Assembly (NCBI GenBank): GCA_022226955.1
Contig: CP092079.1
Location: 1,333,053-1,397,052 of the forward strand
Direction of reading: 5' to 3'
From: Nitrospira sp.
Lineage (GTDB): Bacteria > Nitrospirota > Nitrospiria > Nitrospirales > Nitrospiraceae
Length of the DNA stretch: 64,000 nucleotides
Part shown: one piece after another, positions 36,244 to 45,714 of the stretch
Layout: the number at the start of each line of letters is the position of its first letter
How positions within the stretch are numbered: position 1 is the stretch's first letter
Position numbers and translations under genes: made by a program
Notes under the pieces: model-generated
Databases searched by the model: none
What the model was told of the DNA's origin: nothing
The model's input: only the letters and a program-made list of their open reading frames with translations

Positions 36244-37338
36244 ATGCGACACACACCGTTCCTGACTATCTGCCTCTCTTTTGCACTCAGTTTCCTTCCC
36301 GGCTGCGGGAGCGGCGGATCGGATACTCCTCCTGCACCTGCCCCTGTTGCAGGGCCGTCCTGTTCGGTCGCCCAACTCGAAGGAGCGATGGATAGCACGC
36401 TGGCGCAGACCGCCTCAGACACGGACTTCTCTTTCTCGGTCGAGCGGCAAGATGGCCGCCGCTACACCTATACTCGCGGCGGCTCCACGCTGCTCACCTC
36501 TTATGAATCCGCCTCAACCTCCAAACTGGTTTCAGCGGTCATCATTCTTCGTCTCGTGGAGAAAGGGTATCTGCGTCTGACAGACAAACCGCAGCAGCAC
36601 ATCACAACGTGGCCTATCACGAGCACCGATCCGCTCTTCACTATGACACTCGACCAGTTGCTGAGCTTCACCTCCGGACTGACAACCGAGCCGCCTTGCC
36701 AGGACTTCGGAGAATCGAGCTTTGAAACCTGCGTGAACAGCATTGCGACGACCAATGCCGGGAACGGCATAACCCCAGGACAGCAGTTCTACTATGCCAG
36801 CACTCACTTGCAAGTAGCGGGACTCATGGCAATCAAGGCGCGGGGCGTTGCCACCTGGCAGGACATCTTCACTGAATTTCAAACGCAGACCGGCCTCTTC
36901 CCCACATCGACCTATGACCTGCCCTCTGCCATGAATCCCCGCCTGGCCGGTGGCATGCACTGGACCGGCGAAGAATACATGGCCTTTCTCAAGGCGCTTA
37001 CAATCGGTTCGCTGCTGAATACCACGTCGATGGGCCAGCTGTTGGCGGATCACACCGCCTCCGTCGTGATCGCCTATTCGCCGGCCCTGGCCAACATAGG
37101 CGAAGACTGGCACTATGGGCTCGGCCTCTGGCACGAATGTCAGAGTCCCACATTCAACTGCACGGTCGGCATGAGAGTCTCTAGCCCAGGCGCCTACGGG
37201 GCCTATCCGTTCTGGGATCGCAGCCACGGCTACTTCGGTCTCATCGCCCGCCAAGGCGCGCTCGGGACCTTTCCCAAGGGCGCCACCATCGAACGATCAG
37301 TCAGACCCGACGTCGAGCAGTGGCTGGCCTGCCTGTAA
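36244..37338 (+). CDS. Beta-lactamase-class-C-fold serine hydrolase
   Basis: ATG 36244 starts a lipoprotein signal (lipobox LPGC, Cys about 21) and gives 364 residues. The SxxK active site is Ser91-Thr-Ser-Lys94 in ASTSKLVSAV. A Tyr-containing YYAST segment about 90 residues later fits the second conserved motif (usually YxN), here YxS. The family includes esterases, D-alanyl-D-alanine peptidases and beta-lactamases. The sequence does not show antibiotic resistance. A longer frame from 36067 runs before the signal and lacks support. Confidence 0.85.
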   Translation: MRHTPFLTICLSFALSFLPGCGSGGSDTPPAPAPVAGPSCSVAQLEGAMDSTLAQTASDTDFSFSVERQDGRRYTYTRGGSTLLTSYESASTSKLVSAVIILRLVEKGYLRLTDKPQQHITTWPITSTDPLFTMTLDQLLSFTSGLTTEPPCQDFGESSFETCVNSIATTNAGNGITPGQQFYYASTHLQVAGLMAIKARGVATWQDIFTEFQTQTGLFPTSTYDLPSAMNPRLAGGMHWTGEEYMAFLKALTIGSLLNTTSMGQLLADHTASVVIAYSPALANIGEDWHYGLGLWHECQSPTFNCTVGMRVSSPGAYGAYPFWDRSHGYFGLIARQGALGTFPKGATIERSVRPDVEQWLACL

Positions 37339-37417
37339 CCAAGCGGTTGGTCCAACCTGACGGCGGCGCGTACGTTCCCAAAGACCGGCTCAGAGTTTTC
37401 TGCTACTCTCCCCTCCC

Positions 37418-38332
37418 ATGCCGCCAGCTCTTCAAGCCTTCTTGATTCTGTTCGTCGTCGGCGCCGGGCTCCGCCTATCCGGCCTGCTCGGAAAGCCTCA
37501 TGCAGAGAGGCTGGGACAATTTGTCTTTTCCGTTACCCTGCCGGCGACGATTCTCCTGTCGTTAGATCGCATCACCTTTGCTCCGACAGCCTGGAAGCTG
37601 CCGCTAGCGGCCTGCCTCGTCTCGCTCACGCTAGTGCTCGCCGCTTGGCCGCTCGCGAAGCGGCTGCATCTCTCTCGCCAGACCCAGGGCGGATTCCTCC
37701 TCGCCGTCGGCTGTATCAATTCGGTGTACTTCGCCTATCCCGTCACACTGGCGACGTTCGGCGACGACGGCCTCGCCCAGGCGATCCTCTTCGACCTCGG
37801 CCAAACGGCACTCACCCTCACCCTGCTCTATGCGCTGGCCGTCTGGCATGGCACCGCCACCCCGTCGGCGCACTCGGCGCTCAGACGATTGCTCGTCTCG
37901 CCTCCCTTCTGGGCCTTCACTTTCATACTGGCCCTCAAGACAGCCGGGCTTCACTTGCCTTCCTGGCTCCATACCGCCTTGACACCGGTGCATCTCATGA
38001 CGACGCCGCTGGCGAGTCTCGTGCTCGGCCTCTCGATCAGCTTCGCGGCGGTGCAGCGGACATGGCGGCTCACCTGCCTGGGTGTAGCGATGCGAATGCT
38101 CGGTGGCTTGTTGCTGGGATGGCTCGCGGCCTGGCTGCTGGATCTGTCAGGACTGGAACGGGCTGTGGTATTACTGATTGCCGCGATGCCGTCGGCGGTG
38201 ACCGCCGTGATTTTCGCAACGGAAACCGGATTAGACGAAGACCTCGTTGCCTCGATTGTGGCGCTCTCGATCTGCCTTGGCGTCGCCCTGCTCCCCTGGC
38301 TCCCATCCCTCGCCGCAGCGCTGTTGGGATAG
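37418..38332 (+). CDS. AEC-family (auxin efflux carrier-like) transporter
   Basis: The 304-residue protein has about eight to ten membrane helices. It shows the AEC pattern of two five-helix halves, each with conserved Asn/Pro-containing helices (SVYFAYPVTLATFG, then AMPSAVTAVIFATETG). Bacterial members export or import organic acids such as malate, or other metabolites. The substrate is not determined. It ends 102 bases before the convergent sigma-factor gene. Confidence 0.85.
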   Translation: MPPALQAFLILFVVGAGLRLSGLLGKPHAERLGQFVFSVTLPATILLSLDRITFAPTAWKLPLAACLVSLTLVLAAWPLAKRLHLSRQTQGGFLLAVGCINSVYFAYPVTLATFGDDGLAQAILFDLGQTALTLTLLYALAVWHGTATPSAHSALRRLLVSPPFWAFTFILALKTAGLHLPSWLHTALTPVHLMTTPLASLVLGLSISFAAVQRTWRLTCLGVAMRMLGGLLLGWLAAWLLDLSGLERAVVLLIAAMPSAVTAVIFATETGLDEDLVASIVALSICLGVALLPWLPSLAAALLG

Positions 38333-38433
38333 CCCGACATGAGTCGTATAGGAACGCATCCGCTCAGACCTACACTAGATTGCGATTGCCATTCGCGTTA
38401 CAGACGAAGGACAGCGCAGATTATGGCAACCGG

Positions 38434-39084
38434 CTAACAGGTGCAGTTCAGGCAACCGTGTTTGGTGCAAACCCCACACGATTTCTCAAGCATGGCACGC
38501 AGGGCTTGGCGCGCTCGGTGGAGGCGGACGGTAAGATTGTTGGGCGTGACATTGAGATCCTTCGCCACCGCCACCGGTGACTCTTCCTCCAAATCGATGC
38601 GCCGAATAAGATCGGCATAGGCGGGACGGAGCTGGCTCACCAACGGGACGAGGCAGGCGCAGAGAGCCGGACGGATTTCATCGAGCCCCGGCATCTTGTC
38701 CTCCCCCGAGGCGACCAGCTCAGTCAGCAAGCCATCCGCTTTCCGGCGGTCGGCGGCGCGGGATCGGTAATAGTCCACCACGGCATTCCGCAGGATGCGA
38801 TAAAACCAACTGACGGCGCTGTCGCGCTTATTCAGTTCGTGGCCGCGCTCCACCGCCTTGACCAGGCTTTGCTGGAGCAGGTCTTCGACCAGCGCATCAT
38901 CGGGTAGTCGTTTGCGCAGAAAGGCTCGGAAGGCGGATTGCTCCGCCAATAGACGTTGGATGAGGGTATCCAAAGTCGCCGAAACGGAAGGGGACCGGTC
39001 GGCCGCGCCACGCGGCTCTGCGCGTGCGCTTCGCCGCCGACCGTTGAGCGGCGGCTTACTCGTTCGCCCCGGAGGCCGCGTCAT
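38434..39084 (-). CDS. ECF-type sigma factor with Cys-rich C-terminal tail
   Basis: The 216-residue protein has sigma region 2 (DALVEDLLQQSLVKAV, then SWFYRILRNAVVDYYRS) and region 4 (VAKDLNVTPNNLTVRLHRAR), typical of ECF sigma factors. It ends in CGVCTKHGCLNCTC, five Cys and one His in fourteen residues, which should bind a metal or form disulfides. The gene starts 29 bases inside the end of the FNR-type gene upstream, so the two are translationally linked. No anti-sigma gene is adjacent; the Cys tail may act as an internal redox or metal switch. The start is the only ATG available. Confidence 0.85.
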   Translation of the reverse strand: MTRPPGRTSKPPLNGRRRSARAEPRGAADRSPSVSATLDTLIQRLLAEQSAFRAFLRKRLPDDALVEDLLQQSLVKAVERGHELNKRDSAVSWFYRILRNAVVDYYRSRAADRRKADGLLTELVASGEDKMPGLDEIRPALCACLVPLVSQLRPAYADLIRRIDLEEESPVAVAKDLNVTPNNLTVRLHRARQALRAMLEKSCGVCTKHGCLNCTC

Positions 39085-39790
39085 AATACTTTTCTCGATA
39101 GATGGGACACAGGCCCTTCTGCTGCAGCGTCTTCGTCACATCGGCGATCATGCCGCCGCTGCCACAGAGATAGGCCGCGAGATGCGCGACCGACTGTACG
39201 CGCTCTTCGACCAGCCGTTGCACCCGGCCGGTCTCTCCAGACCAGCCAGGATCTGGGCGAGACAGCGTGAGCACCGTCGTCAGCTTCGGCATCGTCCGCA
39301 CGAGCGCGGCCAGCTCTTCTTGGTAGTACAAATCCCGCTGGCTCCGCAGCCCCCACAACAGGGTGGCCGGCCTGGGATCAGGCCGTTCCGCGTTCGCCAG
39401 CAGCATCGACCAGATTGGCGTGATCCCCGTGCCGGTGGCGACAAACAACAGCTCGCGTCCCGGATCGTCGCGCAGCGTGAAGTGGCCTGCCGGCCCTTTG
39501 AATCGCGCCGTATCGCCTTCCTTGAATCCATAGAGCAACGTGGAGCCGGGTCCGCCCGACACGCGATTGAACAACAGCGTGACCAAGCCGGGACGGCTGG
39601 GAGTCGACGCAATCGAGTAGGCCCGCGTAACCAAGCGGCCCGTCTCCGGATGCGGCATCTCGAAGGAAATGAACTGCCCCGGTTTGAACTCAATGGCGGC
39701 AGGCTCGACCAAGCGTAAATCGAGCTGGCGCACATCGTGCGTCAGATCTTTAATCGACTCGACTTTCGCTGTGATCGTCTGAATACTCAC
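39056..39790 (-). CDS. FNR-type ferredoxin/flavodoxin-NADP reductase
   Basis: The 244-residue protein has FAD-binding RAYSIAS, nucleotide-binding GTGITPIWSM and C-terminal CGSGGMIADV, the marks of bacterial ferredoxin-NADP reductases. These balance NADPH with ferredoxin or flavodoxin. It lies between zwf (upstream) and the sigma factor (downstream, overlapping) in one transcription unit, which fits a role in NADPH supply. A second FNR-type gene lies at 29641; the two differ clearly in sequence. Confidence 0.9.
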   Translation of the reverse strand: MSIQTITAKVESIKDLTHDVRQLDLRLVEPAAIEFKPGQFISFEMPHPETGRLVTRAYSIASTPSRPGLVTLLFNRVSGGPGSTLLYGFKEGDTARFKGPAGHFTLRDDPGRELLFVATGTGITPIWSMLLANAERPDPRPATLLWGLRSQRDLYYQEELAALVRTMPKLTTVLTLSRPDPGWSGETGRVQRLVEERVQSVAHLAAYLCGSGGMIADVTKTLQQKGLCPIYREKYYDAASGANE

Positions 39791-39864
39791 TACGAATACA
39801 CTCCTACGCCTATCGGCTCGATGTCGTCATTGATGTCCAAAACACAATGTGCTCGGGCAGCGCT

Positions 39865-41328
39865 TCACCAGCCGAGCTGCCATTGATGCCCCTGTCGCTC
39901 CACCAGCGCGTCCGCCTCGCGCGGCCCCCAACTGCCGGCGGAATAGAAATGGACCTCGCGTTTTCCGGTTAAGAGTGGATCGTACAACTTCCAGGCCTTT
40001 TCCGTAAACTCCGCGCTGACGAACAGCGTCTGGTCTCCGATCATCACGTCGCGCAAGAGGGTCTCGTAGGCTTCGGGCAGCTGGCCGAAGGCTTTCTGAT
40101 AATCGAATTGCAATGCATGGTCGCTCAGCGTGAACGGTCGTCCAGGACTCTTCACGGAGAAACAGAGCGAGAATCCTTCGTTCGGCTGCAATGTAATCAG
40201 CAGCTTGTTGGAAGCAATGCTGCCGGGATCGATGGATGGAAACACATGGGCCGGCGCCTCGCGGAAGATGACGGCAATCTGCGTGAGCTTCCGGGGAAAG
40301 CGCTTCCCGGTTCGCAGATAGAACGGAACGCCTTTCCAGCGCCAGTTCGGAATCTCCGCTTTCACCGCGACATAGGTTTCCGTATTGGAGTCCGGCGGCA
40401 CCCCCGGCTCCTCGCGATAGCCGGGAATCGTCTGCGCGCCGACCTGCCAGGAGGTGTACTGGCCAAAGACAACGTCTTGCGGCGCAATCGGCGCAATCGA
40501 CTGCAGCACTTTCATCTTCTCGCTCTGAATCGCCGCCGCATCGAACGAGGCCGGGACTTCCATCGCCACGACCGTCATGAGCTGAGTCAAATGGTTTTGC
40601 AGCATATCGCGCAGCGCGCCCGACTGCTGGTAGTAGGCCCCGCGATGTTCGACGCCGAGGTCTTCGGCCACGGTAATCTGCACGTTCGAAATCGCGTCGC
40701 GTTTCCACAGCGATTCAAAAATCGGATTGGCAAACCGGAAGGCCAGCAAATTCTGAACGGTTTCCTTTCCAAGATAGTGATCGATCCGGTAGATCTGCGA
40801 TTCGTCCACATACTGGTGCAGGGTGGCATTCAGCTGATGCGCCGATTGGAAATCGTGCCCGAACGGCTTTTCGAAGACGACACGCACCCAGCCACGCCCT
40901 TTGAGCAACCCCGACCGATCCAGCCGTTCGATCGCGTTGGCCGCGATGTCCGGCGGCACGGCCAGATAGAACACACGATTTTCCGGCATGGCATGTTTCT
41001 CTTCGATGCGCCGGATATAGAGGGCGAGCGCAACATAATCGGCATCCGTCCCCCGGCCGATCGTATGATAGTAGAGATAGGCGTCGCACCACTCGCGCAA
41101 TTCGTGATTGTTGTGCCAGCCGGCCTGGTGCAACCCTTCGTGCGCCCAGAGCCGAAACCCGTCCTCGCCGACTTCGGGCAAAGCCGCGCCCACAATCAGC
41201 GTGTTGTTGGTTTCCAGCACCCCCTGATCCCGCAAATGGTAGAGCGCGGGCAACAGTTTGCGGCGGGTGAGATCGCCCGTGGCGCCGATGATAACAAAGA
41301 CGTGCGGCTCAACCTGCTGTGGCGGCAT
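39865..41328 (-). CDS. zwf: Glucose-6-phosphate 1-dehydrogenase
   Basis: This 487-residue cytosolic enzyme makes 6-phosphogluconolactone and NADPH from glucose-6-phosphate. The cofactor motif GATGDLTRRKLLPALYHL is at the N-terminus (residues 13-30), and the substrate site RIDHYLGKE is intact. Length is normal. It heads a unit with the FNR-type reductase and the ECF sigma factor. No 6-phosphogluconolactonase or 6-phosphogluconate dehydrogenase is in the window. The ribosome site GGAGGAACGG lies just before the ATG. Confidence 0.95.
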   Translation of the reverse strand: MPPQQVEPHVFVIIGATGDLTRRKLLPALYHLRDQGVLETNNTLIVGAALPEVGEDGFRLWAHEGLHQAGWHNNHELREWCDAYLYYHTIGRGTDADYVALALYIRRIEEKHAMPENRVFYLAVPPDIAANAIERLDRSGLLKGRGWVRVVFEKPFGHDFQSAHQLNATLHQYVDESQIYRIDHYLGKETVQNLLAFRFANPIFESLWKRDAISNVQITVAEDLGVEHRGAYYQQSGALRDMLQNHLTQLMTVVAMEVPASFDAAAIQSEKMKVLQSIAPIAPQDVVFGQYTSWQVGAQTIPGYREEPGVPPDSNTETYVAVKAEIPNWRWKGVPFYLRTGKRFPRKLTQIAVIFREAPAHVFPSIDPGSIASNKLLITLQPNEGFSLCFSVKSPGRPFTLSDHALQFDYQKAFGQLPEAYETLLRDVMIGDQTLFVSAEFTEKAWKLYDPLLTGKREVHFYSAGSWGPREADALVERQGHQWQLGW

Positions 41329-41391
41329 GCGATCCGTTCCTCCTATGTCCGGTCATATCGACGGTGGTCTCGGCGTTCCCGCCACTCAACG

Positions 41392-42438
41392 CTATAAACC
41401 ATGCAGCTCACGCCCAATGCGGCCATCGTAACGGTTGGTGGATTTGAACAATTCGAATCGCCCATCCATCGCATAGCGAGCCACGCGAGTCCGCAGGCCA
41501 TGCATTTCGGCGGTCGTCATCGGAACGAAGCGCCGCACGATATCAAGATTCTGCCGCAAGACGTTCCTGGAATCGATGCCGCTGACCAGCGACGCGATCG
41601 GCAGACTCAACACATACCGCAGCGCTTCTTCCGGCGTGACAAGCCCCTGCTTAATCGGCTCGGCATTTCCGCTCAGGCTCTTCATGCCAATCGGAGCGAT
41701 GCCCCGCTGCGCCAAAACCGGCAGCACCTCCTGCTCAAAACTCCGATAGGTGCCGTCGAAGACATTGAGCGGCATCTGACAGGTATCGAACGGAAAGCCT
41801 TGAGCCAGCATCTTCAGATGAATCTTCGGATCTTTGTGCCCGGTAAATCCGACAAACCGCACCTTACCCTGCCGCTTCGCTTCGAGCAAGGCTTCGGCTG
41901 CGCCGCCCAGCGCGAAGTGCCGGTCGGGATCGTCGAAATAGACCACTTCATGAATCTGCCAGAGATCGAGGTAATCCGTCTTCAGGCGGCGCAGCGATTC
42001 ATCCAACTGCTGCAACGCAACCTTCTTATCGCGTCCGTGCGAACAGACTTTGGTCATGAGAAAGACCTGCTGCCGGCGGCCTTGCAGGGCTTTCCCCATC
42101 AGCGCTTCGGATCGCCCGCCGTTGTACTCCCAGGCATTATCGAGAAACGTCACGCCTGCATCGATCGCTTCATGCAGAATGCGAATGGCCTCGGCATCGT
42201 CTTCGATTCGCCCCCAATGGGCGCCGCCAAAACAGAGCGCGGAGACCTGCACGCCGGTGCTCCCCAGCAGGCGCGTCGGAATGTTCCCGGTTGCAGGGCG
42301 CGCCGGGTCCAGAGCCTCAGCCAAGCCGCGCGAGCCATCCAAGGCGGCCATTGCCCCGAGCAGGCCAAGCGCCTTCAAGAGTTGCCGGCGGTTCAGCAAT
42401 CCCCTGCTGCCATCGCTCTCGAACCGTCGTCCTGTCAT
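41392..42438 (-). CDS. Aldo/keto reductase with Tat-type leader
   Basis: The 348-residue protein starts with a twin-arginine leader (NRRQLLKALGLLGAMAAL, residues about 16-33), so export by Tat is likely. The AKR barrel follows, with the catalytic Asp/Tyr/Lys region in TFLDNAWEYNGGRSE and the Lys in VFLMTKVCSHG. A Tat-exported AKR is less common than cytosolic ones. It lies 63 bases upstream of zwf in the same direction. The substrate is unknown. Confidence 0.85.
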   Translation of the reverse strand: MTGRRFESDGSRGLLNRRQLLKALGLLGAMAALDGSRGLAEALDPARPATGNIPTRLLGSTGVQVSALCFGGAHWGRIEDDAEAIRILHEAIDAGVTFLDNAWEYNGGRSEALMGKALQGRRQQVFLMTKVCSHGRDKKVALQQLDESLRRLKTDYLDLWQIHEVVYFDDPDRHFALGGAAEALLEAKRQGKVRFVGFTGHKDPKIHLKMLAQGFPFDTCQMPLNVFDGTYRSFEQEVLPVLAQRGIAPIGMKSLSGNAEPIKQGLVTPEEALRYVLSLPIASLVSGIDSRNVLRQNLDIVRRFVPMTTAEMHGLRTRVARYAMDGRFELFKSTNRYDGRIGRELHGL

Positions 42439-42775
42439 CGCGCAACCTCCGAGTCCATTCCTTCCTTATACCCACCGCGAAAGGTGAATGGAAGAGCCTA
42501 GTAGGGATGAACGCATGTACTGTCGAGCAACTCCCCAGCAGCACAACCGGCACTGTTCTATAACGCAACAGCCGCTGATGATTTCTCGCTTCGACGAAGC
42601 ATGCGGCCTGGCTAAACCCCTTGAATCTCCATCGGTCTCACTATTTTTTCAAGTCTCTCTGCCTTGGCATTATCAATGCTTTGGAGTAGGGTACGGATGC
42701 GTGAGGCGCATCTGTCGGCTAACCAAGCGTTAGGAAATGCATTCGGTTGAATGCCCTAACAACAGGAGAGACATC
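42439..42775. other. Intergenic region with candidate promoter
   Basis: These 337 bases lie between the divergent aldo/keto reductase (minus) and phosphoribosyltransferase (plus) genes. No gene is visible. Small inverted repeats GATGCG/CGCATC and GCATTC/GAATGC lie at about 42696-42752. Confidence 0.4.
42664..42692 (+). promoter_or_regulatory. Candidate sigma-70 promoter for the phosphoribosyltransferase gene
   Basis: TTGGCA (42664-42669) and TAGGGT (42687-42692) are separated by exactly 17 bases. The -10 box is a weak match, and the ATG lies 84 bases downstream. Confidence 0.3.
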
Positions 42776-43480
42776 ATGCTGTTTCGCGATCGTCGCCATG
42801 CAGGAGTGCTATTAGCCAATCGTTTGCAGGCCTATCGAGGCGATCATCACATAGCCATACTTGCGCTGCCTCGCGGAGGGGTCGTGGTTGGCCAGGAATT
42901 AAGCACCGCGCTCCATTTGCCGCTGGACGTCTTTATCACCCGAACGCTTGCAGCGCCTGAGTCGCCGGATTATGCCGTCGGCGCCGTCAGCGAAACAGGA
43001 GCCATCTACCTCAGCCGGGAAGCCGTGCGCGAAATGCAGTTGTCTCTAGAAGATCTCGACGGGCTGGTTACCGCGCAGCGCCGCGACATCAATCGACGGC
43101 AGCTCTTCTATCGCAAGGGGCGCGGGCTGCCGCAGTTGCAGCATCGAATCGTGATCCTTGTGGATGACGGCGCCGCCACAGAGACCACGTTATTCGCCAC
43201 GCTCGATGCGCTCTCCGCGCTGAATCCGTTGCGCATCGTCGTGGCTCTGCCGGTCGCGCCACTCTCGATAGCCGAACGCATCCGCGCGCTCGTGGACGAA
43301 TGTGTCATCCTTTCGACCCCCGAGCCGTTTGGATCCGTCGGAGAGTTCTTCGAGGAATTCGAGCAGGTCACAGACAACGACGTACTCCGCGCTCTGCACC
43401 AAGCCAATGCGGCCTTCGTAGGCAGTTCCAGAGCTTGGCGCATGCGCTCCGCCATACCTCCGCCAAAGGAGGTACGATAG
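42776..43480 (+). CDS. Phosphoribosyltransferase-domain protein
   Basis: ATG 42776 follows CAGGAGAG and gives 234 residues. The PRT signature is VILVDDGAATETTLFATL, close to the PRPP-binding loop; the usual G-A-T of the loop is replaced by E-T-T, so the loop is atypical. Proteins of this kind are often next to universal stress genes, as here, and are predicted rather than proven transferases. The start upstream at 42737 lacks a ribosome site. Confidence 0.85.
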   Translation: MLFRDRRHAGVLLANRLQAYRGDHHIAILALPRGGVVVGQELSTALHLPLDVFITRTLAAPESPDYAVGAVSETGAIYLSREAVREMQLSLEDLDGLVTAQRRDINRRQLFYRKGRGLPQLQHRIVILVDDGAATETTLFATLDALSALNPLRIVVALPVAPLSIAERIRALVDECVILSTPEPFGSVGEFFEEFEQVTDNDVLRALHQANAAFVGSSRAWRMRSAIPPPKEVR

Positions 43481-43544
43481 ACACCGATTCAACCACGCCC
43501 TAGTCGAGGCGCCGCATGGCCGGCTTTACACAAAGGACGTCACC

Positions 43545-44402
43545 ATGAAAATTGTCGCGGGCGTCGATTGGTCCGATGAAGCGTTTGCCGCCGTAACTCA
43601 ATTGGGCTTGCTCTACAAGCCGGACGAAGTCCTGCTGGTTCACGGGGTGGATCTGGGGATCTTTCAGTCGCCGCTCATGGCCGGAGCGGCCAATCTGCAA
43701 GGGTATGACGAGTTTCGCAACTCCATGATCGACGCCGGGCGCCAGGCCGTCGAACGCGGACGAACGGTATTGCCCGCCGATATTCCTTCCGTGAAAACTG
43801 TGTCCGAGCCGCACCATGCCGCCTCGTTCATCCTCGACAACGCCGACGCCCTCAAAGCCGATCTCATTGTCGTTGGGACTCATGACCACTCACGTCTCGC
43901 GGAGCTGCTCATCGGCAGCGTGTCGCATCAGGTCTTGCTCCACACACGCATCCCAACGCTCATCGTCAAAGGCAAGGCCAGGCCCATCTCGCGCGTGCTC
44001 CTGGCCATCGAGGGCCGCGACGATGCCGCGCGCGCTCAGGCCTGGCTCACGGCATACCCCTTCAGAAATCCTGTGACGCTGACAATACTGTCGATCATCC
44101 CATCGCTCACGATGGTCGAGCCAGACATCATGGCTGGCTATCGCACTTGGTATGAGGAACACCGGCGCCAGACCGAGCGCATCGTCGCCGAGGCCGCCAC
44201 AACCTTCGCCGGGCCACAGTTCACCGTCACCACTCAAGTCCGCTCGGGCGAGCCAATCACCGCGGTCTGCGAGGAGGCCAACGGGTACGATTTGCTCGTC
44301 GTCGGATCGCACGGACGGACCGGAGTAGACCGGTTCCTTCTCGGCAGCGTATCGCATGGCATCGTCCACAAGGCAGGCTGTTCCGTCCTAGTCTTACGGT
44401 AA
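43545..44402 (+). CDS. Universal stress protein, two UspA domains
   Basis: The 285-residue protein has two tandem UspA domains. The second ends in the ATP-binding pattern GSHGRTGVDRFLLGSVS; the first has the related GTHDHSRLAELLIGSVS. It is cytosolic and usually binds ATP and helps survival under stress. It lies 64 bases after the phosphoribosyltransferase gene and is probably co-transcribed with it. Confidence 0.9.
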   Translation: MKIVAGVDWSDEAFAAVTQLGLLYKPDEVLLVHGVDLGIFQSPLMAGAANLQGYDEFRNSMIDAGRQAVERGRTVLPADIPSVKTVSEPHHAASFILDNADALKADLIVVGTHDHSRLAELLIGSVSHQVLLHTRIPTLIVKGKARPISRVLLAIEGRDDAARAQAWLTAYPFRNPVTLTILSIIPSLTMVEPDIMAGYRTWYEEHRRQTERIVAEAATTFAGPQFTVTTQVRSGEPITAVCEEANGYDLLVVGSHGRTGVDRFLLGSVSHGIVHKAGCSVLVLR

Positions 44403-44445
44403 CACCATCCCTCGTTGCGATGTAGATTCAGGCGGGAGATCGACG

Positions 44446-44470
44446 CGGCGGCGTCATCTGACGCCCGCCG
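44446..44470. terminator. GC-rich hairpin between convergent genes
   Basis: A stem of about 11 base pairs with one bulged C and a 2-base loop (CGGCGGCGTCA/TGACGCCCGCCG) lies between the convergent universal stress and PPK2 genes. It may serve both directions. No T-tract is present. Confidence 0.45.
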
Positions 44471-44509
44471 CCGACAGTTGCCTGCCTATCGTAACCGTAA
44501 GGCTGCTCC

Positions 44510-45553
44510 TCACAAATCGAGTTCCACCATCTTGCGATGAAAACGCGTGATGATGTTGGGATCCGGTGTCAGACGAATCTGCGTCTCCTCTTTGCCTTTG
44601 TAGGGCAGAAGATTCAACACATAGCGCAGGCTCTCAAGCCGCGCGGACTGCTTGTCGTTCGCCTTCACAATAATCCAGGGGCTGAAAGTGGCGTGCGTCT
44701 TGCTGAACATTTCCTCTTTATAGCGCGTGTAGGAATCCCAGAGCTCTTGCGCTTTCTCATCGACCGGACTCAGCTTCCACTGTTTGAGAGGATTCTGCCG
44801 GCGCGCTTCAAACCGATTTGCTTGCTCTTCCTTGGAGATGGAGAACCAGAACTTGATGATGGTGACACCGTCTTCGTACAGCATGTGCTCGAACTCTGTC
44901 ACCTGCTGCAGAAACCGCTGGTGCTCCTTCTTGCTGCAGAATCCCATCACAGGCTCGACGACCGCGCGGTTGTACCAGCTGCGGTCGAAGAACACAATTT
45001 CACCCTTGTTGGGCAATTGCTGGATGTAGCGCTGAAAATACCACTGGCCACGCTCCTGATCCGTGGGCTTCGGCAGCGCGACGACGCGCATGGCGCGTGG
45101 ATTCAAATGTTCCGTGAAGCGGCGAATCGTGCCGCCCTTGCCGGCCGCATCGCGCCCTTCGACGAGAATGGCAATCCGCTGCCCGCTCTCCTGCACCCAT
45201 CGCTGCAATCGAACCAGTTCGACCTGAAGCTGCCGCAGCTCCTGATCGTAGAGCAAGGTCTTGCGCACTTCCTCCAGGTCGACATCTTTCCGCTTCAACA
45301 GCGTCAATAACCCTCGTCGAGTGTTGATGCGAATCAAGTCGTCGTCTGTCAGCGCATGCCCGGCGGCGCCAATCGCAGCGACGGCTCGATCGACGGGATG
45401 GGATTCCCGCCGGCGGTAGCCGTCGCCTTGTTTGGGAATCGCCGTCGGAATGATTTCCAGTTCATCGGCCAACAGTTCGCCGTCGGCGCTTAATTCCTCT
45501 CGGATTTCTTTATTATTCTTCGATTTACCGGTCGACTCGCCTTCAGCAGCCAT
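44510..45553 (-). CDS. ppk2: Polyphosphate kinase 2 family protein
   Basis: ATG 45553 follows GGGGGGACAGC and gives 347 residues. The P-loop EGRDAAGKGGTIRR and the Walker B-like DRSWYNRAVVEPVMG are intact, as is the lid segment KEEQANRFEARRQN. PPK2 enzymes use polyphosphate to phosphorylate nucleotides (or the reverse). Which nucleotide cannot be told by eye. The N-terminal 80 residues are a charged extension. The start at 45658 in the longer frame lacks a ribosome site. Confidence 0.9.
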   Translation of the reverse strand: MAAEGESTGKSKNNKEIREELSADGELLADELEIIPTAIPKQGDGYRRRESHPVDRAVAAIGAAGHALTDDDLIRINTRRGLLTLLKRKDVDLEEVRKTLLYDQELRQLQVELVRLQRWVQESGQRIAILVEGRDAAGKGGTIRRFTEHLNPRAMRVVALPKPTDQERGQWYFQRYIQQLPNKGEIVFFDRSWYNRAVVEPVMGFCSKKEHQRFLQQVTEFEHMLYEDGVTIIKFWFSISKEEQANRFEARRQNPLKQWKLSPVDEKAQELWDSYTRYKEEMFSKTHATFSPWIIVKANDKQSARLESLRYVLNLLPYKGKEETQIRLTPDPNIITRFHRKMVELDL

Positions 45554-45714
45554 GCTGTCCCCCCTGTTAGACTCCAGCCCTGCCTTAGAACAGGATCCTA
45601 CCATCACACCAGACGCCGCAGCCCTATAGAGGAATATTTGCAGCTTGCGCCCCGGCAAGCAAGTCTTTTAACGGAGTCCGATTCACTCCTGTTACATGAT
45701 CGGCCGTGCGCGCA

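Noticed and set aside
37645-38580. Long plus-strand frame of 311 codons overlapping the AEC transporter and sigma gene
   Set aside because: It is a GC-rich shadow frame, Arg/Ala-rich, and conflicts with two genes that have clear family motifs.
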